The position numbers and the translations under genes are program-made. A stretch of DNA of 64,000 nucleotides. It comes from Bacillus xiapuensis (lineage in GTDB: Bacteria > Bacillota > Bacilli > Bacillales > Domibacillaceae). Below are positions 1 through 7,784 of the stretch, piece by piece. The notes under the pieces are model-generated. The model was not told the origin of the DNA. It searched no databases and saw only the letters and a list, made by a program, of their open reading frames with translations. The DNA is taken from NCBI RefSeq assembly GCF_002797355.1, contig NZ_KZ454939.1, positions 587,328 to 651,327 on the forward strand. Direction: 5' to 3'. How positions within the stretch are numbered: the first letter of the stretch is position 1; every line of letters begins with the position of its first letter.

Positions 1-404
1 TGTATATGTCCCCAGTTTCCATGCTTATGATTCATAATCCATCAACCATTGCTATCGGTGACAGTGAGGAAATGATGCGAGCAAAGGCTTTATTGGATGA
101 GGTTAAGGAAAGCATTATTAATGCCTATGAGTTAAAGACAGGTCTTTCTCGAACAAAACTCTCCCATCTGATGGATGCAGAGTCCTGGATGAATGCCAAT
201 AAAGCGATTGAACTTGGTTTTGCAGATAAGATCATGTTCATGGAAAGTGAAACACCGGATTTGACAGATAGTCTTATCTTTAGCAGGATGGCGGTTACTA
301 ACTCGCTTATCAGCAAACTGCCAAAACAACCAAAACAACCAAAACAGAAAACAGGTACACCCATTGAGTCGCTGGATAAGCGGCTTTCTTTAATTTCGCA
401 CTAA
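1..404 (+). CDS. Prophage ClpP-like prohead protease, C-terminal part (start outside window)
   Basis: The reading frame is open from the left edge, so the true start lies upstream. The visible residues (an ALLDEVKESIINAYELKTGLS stretch, then a WMNANKAIELGFADKI stretch) match the C-terminal helices of ClpP-type serine proteases that mature phage capsids. The catalytic Ser and His would lie upstream of the window. The tail is Lys/Gln-rich with KQPKQPKQ repeats. It sits directly before the major capsid gene, the usual place for a prohead protease. Confidence 0.85.
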   Translation, partial: YMSPVSMLMIHNPSTIAIGDSEEMMRAKALLDEVKESIINAYELKTGLSRTKLSHLMDAESWMNANKAIELGFADKIMFMESETPDLTDSLIFSRMAVTNSLISKLPKQPKQPKQKTGTPIESLDKRLSLISH

Positions 405-424
405 TTTTAAGGGAGGAAATAACA

Positions 425-1618
425 ATGAGTAAAATTCTTGAATTGCGTGAGAAACGCGCTAAAGCTTGGGACGCAGCAAAGGCATTCCTTGATTCAAAAC
501 GTGGTGGTGATGGACTGTTATCCGCCGAGGACACGACAACCTATGAAAAAATGGAAGCCGATGTGGTGGCTCTTGGTAAGGAAATTGAACGTTTGGAACG
601 CCAAGCATCTATCGACTTGGAACTGTCGAAAGCAACCAGTAACCCAATTACCAATGAACCTACTAGAACTGGAGAGGAAAAGACCGGTCGTGCAAGTGCT
701 GAATACAAAAGAGCTTTCTGGAATGCAATGCGTGACAATGTTAGCTATGAAGTAAGAAACGCTCTAAAAATTGGCACTGATTCTGAAGGCGGATTCCTTG
801 TGCCAGATGAGTTTGAACGTACGCTAGTAGAAGCTCTAGAGGAAGAAAATATTTTCCGTAGATTGGCTAATGTAATCACGACATCTTCTGGTGACCGTAA
901 GATTCCTGTTGTTGCAAGCAAAGGTACAGCAAGCTGGATAGATGAAGAAGGAGCTATCCCAGAAAGTGATGACAGCTTCGGTCAAGTATCCATCGGGGCC
1001 TATAAACTAGCGACAATGATTAAAGTCTCTGAGGAGCTACTAAACGATTCCGTGTTTAATCTCGAAAGCTACATCACAAGAGAATTTGCCCGTCGCATTG
1101 GGAACAAGGAGGAGGAAGCCTTCTTTGTAGGTGACGGTACAGGTAAGCCAACAGGGATTTTAAATGCCACAGGCGGCGGTCAAGTTGGTGTTACTGCGGC
1201 AAGTGCCACTGCCATCACTTTGGATGAGGTTTTAGATTTATTCTACAGTTTGAAAGCACCTTATCGTAATAAGGCCGTATTCGTAATGAACGATGCCACT
1301 ATAAAGGCTATTCGTAAATTGAAAGACGGTAATGGGCAATACCTATGGCAACCTTCCATCCAAGCGGGAACACCTGATACGATTCTTAACCGCCCGCTGT
1401 ATACCTCATCATATGTACCTACTGCTGAAGCAGGTGCAAAAACTGTGGTATTCGGTGATTTTAGTTATTACTGGGTGGCAGACCGTCAAGGACGAGTATT
1501 CAAACGATTAAATGAACTCTTTGCTGTCACAGGTCAAGTAGGGTTTATTGCTACACAGCGTGTTGATGGAAAGCTTATCTTGCCGGAGGCCGTTAAGGTA
1601 CTCCAACAGAAGGCGTAA
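425..1618 (+). CDS. Phage major capsid protein, HK97 fold
   Basis: This 397-residue protein has the two-part layout of HK97-type capsid precursors. A charged, helical N-terminal delta domain (about residues 1-100, rich in Lys/Glu) is normally removed by the neighbouring protease. The shell domain follows, with family-typical stretches such as GGFLVPDEFERTLVEALEE, EEGAIPESDDSFGQVSI and GDGTGKPTGILNA. The start is an ATG behind a good GGGAGGAAAT site (411-420). It forms the capsid shell of the prophage and is the first complete gene of the late operon seen here. Confidence 0.95.
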   Translation: MSKILELREKRAKAWDAAKAFLDSKRGGDGLLSAEDTTTYEKMEADVVALGKEIERLERQASIDLELSKATSNPITNEPTRTGEEKTGRASAEYKRAFWNAMRDNVSYEVRNALKIGTDSEGGFLVPDEFERTLVEALEEENIFRRLANVITTSSGDRKIPVVASKGTASWIDEEGAIPESDDSFGQVSIGAYKLATMIKVSEELLNDSVFNLESYITREFARRIGNKEEEAFFVGDGTGKPTGILNATGGGQVGVTAASATAITLDEVLDLFYSLKAPYRNKAVFVMNDATIKAIRKLKDGNGQYLWQPSIQAGTPDTILNRPLYTSSYVPTAEAGAKTVVFGDFSYYWVADRQGRVFKRLNELFAVTGQVGFIATQRVDGKLILPEAVKVLQQKA

Positions 1619-1630
1619 CGGAGGTGCTTT

Positions 1631-1843
1631 ATGAGTTATAACACGAAGAACTATACCGAACAAGGCGGAGAAAAAACTGTAATTGGCGGTGTTTTAGAAA
1701 TTAAAGAGGGAGCCTCGGTTACGGGGCTTCCTGTTGCAGGAAACCAAGCAGACAGCACAGCCACCGATGTTGCTGGTTTAGTTACGGACTTTAATGCTCT
1801 GCTTGCCAAACTAAAAGCAGTGGGGCTTATGGAGACTGACTAA
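1631..1843 (+). CDS. Head fibre protein
   Basis: This small 70-residue protein starts with the SYNTKNYTEQGGEKTVIGGVLEI pattern seen in proteins annotated as head fibre in Firmicutes prophages. It ends in a short predicted helix (LVTDFNALLAKLKAVGL). Such proteins decorate the capsid exterior. A CGGAGGTGC site lies just upstream and only 12 bp separate it from the capsid gene, consistent with coordinated expression. The family call rests on recalled sequence similarity; the function in this phage is inferred. Confidence 0.7.
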   Translation: MSYNTKNYTEQGGEKTVIGGVLEIKEGASVTGLPVAGNQADSTATDVAGLVTDFNALLAKLKAVGLMETD

Positions 1844-1869
1844 GGTGGAACGTAAAGGAGGTTGGTGGT

Positions 1870-2190
1870 ATGGCAGTGGCAGATAATCTTTTGCCTAAAG
1901 TTAAAGCGAACTTAATTTTAACGCATGATCAGGATGATGCCCTCCTTATCGGATTTATCACTGCTGCAGTCTCATATGCACAGAGCTATCAGCACGTTCC
2001 TGAAGACTATTATGAAACCCATGCCATGCCTCCAACAACAGAACAAGCAGTGATTATGTTGTCGAGCCATTTCTATGAAAGCAGGGATGGCTCGACAGCA
2101 GGTTTCTTTGCTGACAGTGTACAGGCGGGGCAACAAGTATGGAACACAGTGAACCTGCTTTTACGGCTTGACCGAGAGTGGGGTGTTTAG
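1870..2190 (+). CDS. Phage head-tail connector (gp6/gp15-like)
   Basis: This 106-residue protein has the all-helical pattern of gp6/gp15-type adaptors. It opens with VKANLILTHDQDDALLIGFITAAVSYAQSY and ends with a VWNTVNLLLRLDREWGV helix. These proteins form a ring below the portal that joins head to tail. The ATG at 1870 has a strong AAAGGAGG site about 7 nt upstream. Position after the capsid and before the head-closure gene agrees with the standard siphophage order. Confidence 0.8.
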   Translation: MAVADNLLPKVKANLILTHDQDDALLIGFITAAVSYAQSYQHVPEDYYETHAMPPTTEQAVIMLSSHFYESRDGSTAGFFADSVQAGQQVWNTVNLLLRLDREWGV

Positions 2191-2191
2191 C

Positions 2192-2527
2192 ATGAGTTTT
2201 GGAAAGATGAACACATTCATAGATATCATCAGTACGGTACCAATAAAGGATGAGGAAGGCTTCGCCAAAAAAGGTGACAATATACTCGTTAGTGTACTTG
2301 CTTACAAGGAAGATCGTCATGGCAGTGAGCGGTGGACGAATATGGCATCATTTTCATCTGCAACTTCTTTGTTTCGGTTTAGGAAAATTTATGGACTTAA
2401 GGTGACGAATGAAATGGTCATCGTCTGTGATGATGGTAGATATCAGATTTTAAGTGTTGAGGATGTAAGAAACCGAGGGATGTATGTCGAGGTTTTAGCC
2501 GAAAAGCTAGAACCAACTGTGAGGTGA
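2192..2527 (+). CDS. Phage head closure protein (SPP1 gp16-like)
   Basis: I place the start at the ATG at 2192, one base after the stop of the connector gene; an upstream in-frame ATG at 2168 lies inside that gene. The 111-residue protein is mostly beta (FIDIISTVPIKDEEGF, YGLKVTNEMVIVCDDGRYQILSVEDV), typical of head-closure or stopper proteins that seal the packaged head and dock the tail. The call rests on pattern and gene order. Confidence 0.75.
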   Translation: MSFGKMNTFIDIISTVPIKDEEGFAKKGDNILVSVLAYKEDRHGSERWTNMASFSSATSLFRFRKIYGLKVTNEMVIVCDDGRYQILSVEDVRNRGMYVEVLAEKLEPTVR

Positions 2528-2532
2528 TGGAT

Positions 2533-2964
2533 ATGGCAAAAGCGAATATAAAGATGCCAGAAGAATTCCTTTTAAAGGTATCTCGATTAGCTGACCAGAC
2601 CGATGTGATTCTTCCTAAGGTTTTGGAAGTTGGCGGTGAAGTGGTGCTGGATAAAGTTAAGGGAAATTTGAGCAAGGTGGTTGGCAAGGACACGAAATAT
2701 CCATCCAAAAGCACTGGTGAGTTGCTATCTTCACTGGGCCTTTCTGGTGCAAAACAGGATAGAAACGGAAACTTCAATGTAAAAGTCGGCTTTGCTGAGC
2801 CGCGCTCTGATGGTGAGAGCAATGCTAAACTTGCCAGCATTATCGAATATGGCAAACATGGTCAGCCTGCAAAACCCTTCCTAAAGCCTGCGAGGAATGC
2901 ATCTAGGAAACCTTGCATCAATGCAATGGTCGCCAAGCTGGAGGAGGAAATCGAGAAGATATGA
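2533..2964 (+). CDS. HK97 gp10-like tail component
   Basis: A GAGGTG site at 2521-2526 is 6 nt from the ATG at 2533, so I prefer this start over the GTG at 2524 or the ATG at 2527. The 143-residue product has the conserved C-terminal pattern of the HK97 gp10 family (ASIIEYGKHGQPAKPFLKPA followed by a Lys/Glu-rich helix). Members are needed for tail completion or head-tail joining. Its stop overlaps the next start (ATGA), suggesting translational coupling. Confidence 0.8.
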   Translation: MAKANIKMPEEFLLKVSRLADQTDVILPKVLEVGGEVVLDKVKGNLSKVVGKDTKYPSKSTGELLSSLGLSGAKQDRNGNFNVKVGFAEPRSDGESNAKLASIIEYGKHGQPAKPFLKPARNASRKPCINAMVAKLEEEIEKI

Positions 2965-3302
2965 ATATCTTAGAGGAATTGAATACACTTGTGACCGCTA
3001 TACCGCTCCCCGTGGAAACCGGGGTTTTTTCAGGTTTGGCACCAGATGAGTATGTCGTGATTCTCCCTCTTTCGGATATTTTTGAAGTCCATGCGGATAA
3101 CCGTCCAGGCTTTGATGTGCAGGAAGCGAGGATATCACTGTTCTCAAAAAATAACTACCTAGAGCGGAAAAGACAGCTCACAACGGCTTTAATAAATGCA
3201 GATTTTACTGTGACCGAACGAAGATATATCGGTCACGAGGATGATACTGGATATCATCATTACGCCATCGATGTGGCGAAAAACTATAGATTGGAGGATT
3301 AA
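2961..3302 (+). CDS. Putative tail completion protein
   Basis: The start is the ATG at 2961, which overlaps the preceding stop codon; a longer frame from 2913 lies inside the upstream gene. The 113-residue protein (LEELNTLVTAIPLPVETGVF, then DVQEARISLFSKNNYLERKRQL) fits small tail-terminator or minor tail proteins found between gp10-like and major tail genes, as with SPP1 gp17. I assign the role mainly from gene order; sequence recognition is weak. Confidence 0.6.
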   Translation: MNILEELNTLVTAIPLPVETGVFSGLAPDEYVVILPLSDIFEVHADNRPGFDVQEARISLFSKNNYLERKRQLTTALINADFTVTERRYIGHEDDTGYHHYAIDVAKNYRLED

Positions 3303-3305
3303 CAC

Positions 3306-3896
3306 ATGGCAACGATTGGTCTTGATAGACTGTACTATTCAAAAATAACCGAGGACGCTAACGGTGAGGAAACTTATGCCCAACCTTCTGTGCTGGCAAA
3401 AGCCATCACTGCTGAACTTTCGGTAGAACTGGTGGAAGCAATTCTGTATGCTGACGATGGTGCGGCTGAGGTTGTGAAAGACTTTAACAGTGGTACTCTC
3501 ACTCTCGGTGTTGACGACATTGGTCCGACAGTTGCAGCGGATTTAACTGGTGCTTCTACAGATGACAACGGAGTATTAATCTCAGCCAGTGAAAATGTGG
3601 GTACACCAGTTGCAGTAGGGTTTCGTGCACAAAGGGCTAATGGAACATACCGCTATTTTTGGCTGTATCGCGTTAAGTTTGGACTACCAGCTACCAACTT
3701 ACAGACAAAGGCTGATTCCATTACCTTTTCTACACCCACCATCGAAGGAACCGTTATGCGTAGGAATAAGCTGGATGGATTGGGCAAGCACCCATGGAAA
3801 GCGGAAGTTACAGAAGGTGATCCTGGTGTTTCATCGACCACCATAACAGGCTGGTTCACTGAAGTCTATGAACCTGTATATACACCTGAACCATAG
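3306..3896 (+). CDS. Phage major tail protein
   Basis: The 196-residue product opens MATIGLDRLYYSKITEDANG and carries repeated short beta segments (ATLTLGVDDIG-like, GTPVAVGFRAQRANGTYRYFWLYRVKFGLP), the pattern of phi13-type major tail proteins that polymerise into the tail tube. The start follows a TTGGAGGATT site. It lies immediately before the tail-assembly chaperone, as expected in long-tailed phages. Confidence 0.9.
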   Translation: MATIGLDRLYYSKITEDANGEETYAQPSVLAKAITAELSVELVEAILYADDGAAEVVKDFNSGTLTLGVDDIGPTVAADLTGASTDDNGVLISASENVGTPVAVGFRAQRANGTYRYFWLYRVKFGLPATNLQTKADSITFSTPTIEGTVMRRNKLDGLGKHPWKAEVTEGDPGVSSTTITGWFTEVYEPVYTPEP

Positions 3897-3907
3897 GAGG
3901 GGAAATC

Positions 3908-4294
3908 ATGGATAATGATAGAAGTGCCTCAATCAACATACGTGACATAGAGTATGAACTGGTTTTAACTACACGTGCAACAAAGGCCATTGCCGGTCGT
4001 TACGGTGGTCTTGAAAACCTTGGAGAAAAACTGATGAAATCAGAAAACTTCGAGATGGCACTGGACGAGATTGTTTGGCTAATTACATTGCTTGCAAACC
4101 AGTCCATTTTGATTCGTAATCTTAAGAATAAGAACGCACCAGAAGAATTGCTTACAGAGGAAGAAGTGGAGCTTCTTACTTCACCGCTTGACTTAGCGGC
4201 ATATAAAACTGCAATTACCGAGGCAATGTTCAAAGGTACAAAGAGAAATGTGGAAAGTGAGGAGGAAACTCCAAAAAACGTGGAAGTCGGGTAA
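3908..4294 (+). CDS. Tail assembly chaperone, short form (gpG-like)
   Basis: The zero-frame product has 128 residues and is mostly helical, including ATKAIAGRYGGLENLGEKLM and DLAAYKTAITEAMFKGTKR. It lies between the major tail gene and the tape measure gene, the position of gpG-type chaperones that coat the tape measure protein during tail assembly. The gene ends in an acidic tail encoded just after an A-rich slippery site, so a second, longer product is expected (next entry). Confidence 0.85.
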   Translation: MDNDRSASINIRDIEYELVLTTRATKAIAGRYGGLENLGEKLMKSENFEMALDEIVWLITLLANQSILIRNLKNKNAPEELLTEEEVELLTSPLDLAAYKTAITEAMFKGTKRNVESEEETPKNVEVG

Positions 4295-4482
4295 CGGACG
4301 CTGAGGTCTTTACCCGGCTTCTTTATTATGGAACAGTCCAGATGGGCATGGAGGCAGAGGAATTCTGGCTTCTGCCAATTGGACTGTTTTTTGATTTATG
4401 GGCTTGCCATAAGCAGTGGCATGGCATTGAAAAGCCAAAGAAAACTCAGACCATTGACGATATTATCCCACTAGGCATATAG
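3908..4482 (+). CDS. Tail assembly chaperone, -1 frameshifted long form (gpGT-like)
   Basis: A -1 slip at A AAA AAC (4273-4279) would bypass the stop at 4292-4294 and continue from the CGT at 4279 to a TAG at 4480-4482, adding 67 residues (RGSRVTDAEVFTRLLYYG, then WACHKQWHGIEKPKKTQ to the end). Total length is about 191 residues. The extension has no good start of its own, is open throughout and fills the gap up to the tape measure gene. This is the classic G/GT arrangement; the frameshift itself is inferred from sequence. Confidence 0.8.
4260..4279 (+). promoter_or_regulatory. Programmed -1 frameshift signal
   Basis: A perfect X XXY YYZ heptamer, A AAA AAC, lies in the correct phase at 4273-4279. 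A Shine-Dalgarno-like AGGAGG (4260-4265) sits 7 nt upstream. Upstream SD-like elements are known to stimulate -1 slipping in bacterial dnaX-type sites. Both parts are seen directly; function is inferred. Confidence 0.75.
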
Positions 4483-4496
4483 GAGGAGGTGAAGGG

Positions 4497-6917
4497 ATGG
4501 CGGATAATTTTGGATTAAAAATAGGTGTCGAGGGTGAGCGAGAATTTAAGAAGGCACTCTCCGAAATCAATCAATCATTTAAGGTACTAGGTAGTGAAAT
4601 GGCCCTTGTAACCAGTCAATTTGATAAAAACGATAAATCCATTCAATCGATCACGGCTCGAAATGCCGTTTTAAATAAAGAAATTGACGCACAGAAAGAA
4701 AAGATTTCTACCCTTAAGGCTGCCCTTGATAATGCCTCCTCCTCTTTCGGTGAAAATGACCGTCGTACCCAAAACTGGCAGATACAATTAAACAGGGCTC
4801 AGGCAGAACTGAACCTTATGGAACGTGAACTTGAGGAGTCTACAATTGAAGCGGATAGTCTCGGTGAAGAGTTAGAGAATTCCGGTAAAAGTGCAGAGGA
4901 TGCTGGTGGCAGGTTTGAAAAGCTTGGCGGTGTACTCAAGGGAATTGGTGTGGCGATGGGTGCGGTTGCCGTTGCCGCTGGAGCCGCGGCTATTAAGTTA
5001 GGTAAAGAGGTAGTTACTCAGTTTGGAGAATTAGAACAAAACCTAGGTGGATCGGAGGCGGTTTTTGGAGCATATGCTGCATCGATTCAGAAAACTGGTG
5101 AGGAAGCCTATAAAAATCTAGGTGTTTCCCAAAGTGAGTACCTTGCAACTGCTAACAAAATGGGCGCGTTATTCCAAGGTTCTGGTATACAGCAACAGAG
5201 AAGTCTTGAGCTAACTGAAAAGGCCATGCAACGTGCGGCAGACATGGCATCTGTTATGGGTATTGATATGTCCTCGGCATTGGAGGCAGTCACTGGGGCG
5301 GCAAAGGGTAACTTTGATATGATGGATAACTTAGGTGTTGCGATGAACGCTACAAACATCGAAGCCTATGCTCTCGCAAAGGGTCTGGATTTCACTTGGA
5401 ATACTGCAACACAAGCGGAAAAAGCCGAAGTAGCAATGCAAATGTTCTTTGAGAACACAGAGCAGTATGCAGGTAACTTTGCAAAAGAATCAACCGAGAC
5501 AATCTCCGGTTCTATTGGGTTACTACAGGCCGCACTTGGTTCATTTACAGCTGGACTCGGTAATGCCAATGCTGATATGACGAATCTGACTGAGAATCTT
5601 GTTGATGCTTTCGAGGCGGTTGTCACTAATATTGTACCGGTTTTAGAAAATATCGTAGCCGCCTTGCCAACAGCGACAGGCGCAACATTAGCGGCGGTTG
5701 CAGACTTGCTACCAATGCTTCTTGAATTGGTTACAAATATATTCGCGCAAGTACTGGAAACAATTTTGAGCCTTTTACCCGAACTTATTCCAGCGACGGT
5801 AAGTGCTCTAATGACGATTGTCGGTGCATTAATTGATAACCTTCCACTGCTAATAAATGCAGCAATTGAATTAGTAACAGCACTTGTGGAGGGAATCGGC
5901 ATAGCGTTACCACAACTCATCCCTGCGGCAGTTTCTGCAGTTATGCAGATTGTCCAAGGATTGATGGATAACCTACCACTCATTTTGGATGCCGCTTTGC
6001 AGTTGATTATAGGGTTAGCACAGGGATTGGTAGAGGCAATACCTCAGCTTACTTCTGCCTTACCGGTCATCATCAAAGCAATAGTGGATTTTATCATTGC
6101 ATCTATTCCACAGATTATTGATGCGGGTATTCAATTATTGACCTCACTGGTCACAGCTTTGCCTACCATTATTACAGCAGTTGTGGAAGCAATTCCGCAA
6201 ATTATCGATAGTATCATCAGTGCTGTTATTGGGTCGATTCCTTTGATTATTGATGCAGGTATCCGGCTTCTAATATCACTCATACAGGCATTGCCACAGA
6301 TTATTACTACTGTTGTCGGTGCTATTCCCAAGATTGTTAGCTCGCTGGTCAATGCCATTATTGGTAACATCGATAAGATTATCTTAGCGGGTGTACAACT
6401 GTTTGTGGCACTGATTGCAAATCTGCCAAGGATAATCGTGGAGATCGTAAAAGCCGTACCGCAGATTATCTCTGGACTGGTTAGGGCCTTTACTGGCTAT
6501 ATCGGTCAAATGGCACAAGTGGGCGGCAATTTGATTAAAGGGTTGTGGAAGGGTATATCAGACGCAGGTGCATGGTTATGGGGTAAAATATCCGGGTTTT
6601 TCGGAAATGTTGTATCGAGGATAAAAGACTTTTTCGGTATCCGCTCCCCTTCAACTCTATTTGCTGGAATTGGCCACAACATGGGTGAAGGTATCGGTGT
6701 AGGTTTTGAGGATGCAATGACAGCAGTTTCAAGGGATATGCAAAATGCAGTACCAACCAGCTTTGATTTTAATTACAGAGGTGTATCTGGACAAGGTAAT
6801 GCCACGGGTTCAAGTATCACTCAAAATATTTCAGTTGTGACACCTAAAGCTCTATCAGAAAAAGAATTAGCACGGGAGTTTAAGAACCTATCCCGTAAAC
6901 TGGCACTTGAATTGTAA
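4497..6917 (+). CDS. Tail tape measure protein
   Basis: This is the longest prophage gene (806 residues). The N-terminus (1-140) is a charged coiled coil. A domain around 150-330 carries GEEAYKNLGVSQSEYLATANKMGALFQGSG and AADMASVMGIDMSSALEAVTG, typical of tape measure proteins. From about 370 to 680 there are many hydrophobic repeats of the LPLLINAAIELVTALVEGI or IPQIIDAGIQLLTSLV type, and near 710 a short FFGIRSPSTLFAGIGHNMGEGIGVGF motif. It sets tail length and probably enters the membrane during DNA ejection. A strong AGGAGGAGGTGAAGGG site precedes the ATG. Confidence 0.93.
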   Translation: MADNFGLKIGVEGEREFKKALSEINQSFKVLGSEMALVTSQFDKNDKSIQSITARNAVLNKEIDAQKEKISTLKAALDNASSSFGENDRRTQNWQIQLNRAQAELNLMERELEESTIEADSLGEELENSGKSAEDAGGRFEKLGGVLKGIGVAMGAVAVAAGAAAIKLGKEVVTQFGELEQNLGGSEAVFGAYAASIQKTGEEAYKNLGVSQSEYLATANKMGALFQGSGIQQQRSLELTEKAMQRAADMASVMGIDMSSALEAVTGAAKGNFDMMDNLGVAMNATNIEAYALAKGLDFTWNTATQAEKAEVAMQMFFENTEQYAGNFAKESTETISGSIGLLQAALGSFTAGLGNANADMTNLTENLVDAFEAVVTNIVPVLENIVAALPTATGATLAAVADLLPMLLELVTNIFAQVLETILSLLPELIPATVSALMTIVGALIDNLPLLINAAIELVTALVEGIGIALPQLIPAAVSAVMQIVQGLMDNLPLILDAALQLIIGLAQGLVEAIPQLTSALPVIIKAIVDFIIASIPQIIDAGIQLLTSLVTALPTIITAVVEAIPQIIDSIISAVIGSIPLIIDAGIRLLISLIQALPQIITTVVGAIPKIVSSLVNAIIGNIDKIILAGVQLFVALIANLPRIIVEIVKAVPQIISGLVRAFTGYIGQMAQVGGNLIKGLWKGISDAGAWLWGKISGFFGNVVSRIKDFFGIRSPSTLFAGIGHNMGEGIGVGFEDAMTAVSRDMQNAVPTSFDFNYRGVSGQGNATGSSITQNISVVTPKALSEKELAREFKNLSRKLALEL

Positions 6918-6930
6918 AGGAGGTACGGAA

Positions 6931-7782
6931 ATGGAGCTAACATACACCAATAGAGATGGAGAGAGTATTACGCTTAAGCAAAGCCGACCGTACTTTCTTA
7001 CGAAGGTAGACGGTACTGGAAATATTCGTCAAACCGTCAACACTTTCAAGGCGCCGGATCAGGATGGCGCTTTTTATATTTCCTCCACACTAGATATGCG
7101 AAACATAACGATTGAAGGTACGGTTGTTGCTGATACTCCCGATGAAGCCTTTAAAAGGAGACAACGATTCCTTCAAATATTCAGCCCAAAGCTACTAGGG
7201 ACCCTTCAATACCGTGACCGACAGATATCCTGTGTGGTGGAGGAGGCAGGCTTTAGTGTTTCTAATCGGCAACGAATACCAAACTTCTTTGTCAGTCTAC
7301 TCTGCCCATCCCCTTTCTTCGAGACATTAAATGAGGTGCGAGAGGAACTGGCATCATGGATACCGCTATTTGAGTTTGAATTGGAAATTCCTATGAGTGG
7401 GATGGAGTTCGGAATGCGTCAACCTAGCCAAATCATTACAGTGGAAAATATCGGGGATGTATCTTGTGGATGTGAGATTGTATTCCGAGCCTTAGGTACT
7501 GTGTCGAACCCTGAACTATTAAACATAGACACGGGAGAATATATCCGACTTCTCACTACAATGAGCGCTGGGGATGAACTTCGCGTATACACCCACTTCG
7601 CTGGTAAGCGTGTGGTCCAGATTAATGGGTCAACGATTACAAATGCTTTTTCACTGTTGGATACCAATTCGGTGTTCTTTCAACTCGCGGCAGGTCTTAA
7701 TACACTACGATACGATGCTTCAGTCAATATGGAACTGCTAGAGGTTAGTATTTACTTTCGTCCGCAGTTTCTGGGGGTGTAA
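6931..7782 (+). CDS. Distal tail protein (Dit), Sipho_tail family
   Basis: The ATG at 6931 follows AAAGGAGG, so I reject the longer start at 6907 inside the tape measure gene. The 283-residue product begins MELTYTNRDGESITL and contains FKAPDQDGAFYISSTLDMRNITIEGTV and the FKRRQRFLQIFSP stretch typical of SPP1 gp19.1-like Dit proteins. Dit forms the hub that ties the tail tube to the baseplate. The C-terminal half is a beta-rich carbohydrate-binding-like domain. Confidence 0.88.
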   Translation: MELTYTNRDGESITLKQSRPYFLTKVDGTGNIRQTVNTFKAPDQDGAFYISSTLDMRNITIEGTVVADTPDEAFKRRQRFLQIFSPKLLGTLQYRDRQISCVVEEAGFSVSNRQRIPNFFVSLLCPSPFFETLNEVREELASWIPLFEFELEIPMSGMEFGMRQPSQIITVENIGDVSCGCEIVFRALGTVSNPELLNIDTGEYIRLLTTMSAGDELRVYTHFAGKRVVQINGSTITNAFSLLDTNSVFFQLAAGLNTLRYDASVNMELLEVSIYFRPQFLGV

Positions 7783-7784
7783 AG

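Noticed and set aside
5366..5983. 205-codon open frame antisense to the tape measure gene
   Set aside because: Low-complexity Ala/Ser/Thr/Ile product arising from the repetitive hydrophobic codons of the sense gene; no ribosome-binding site.
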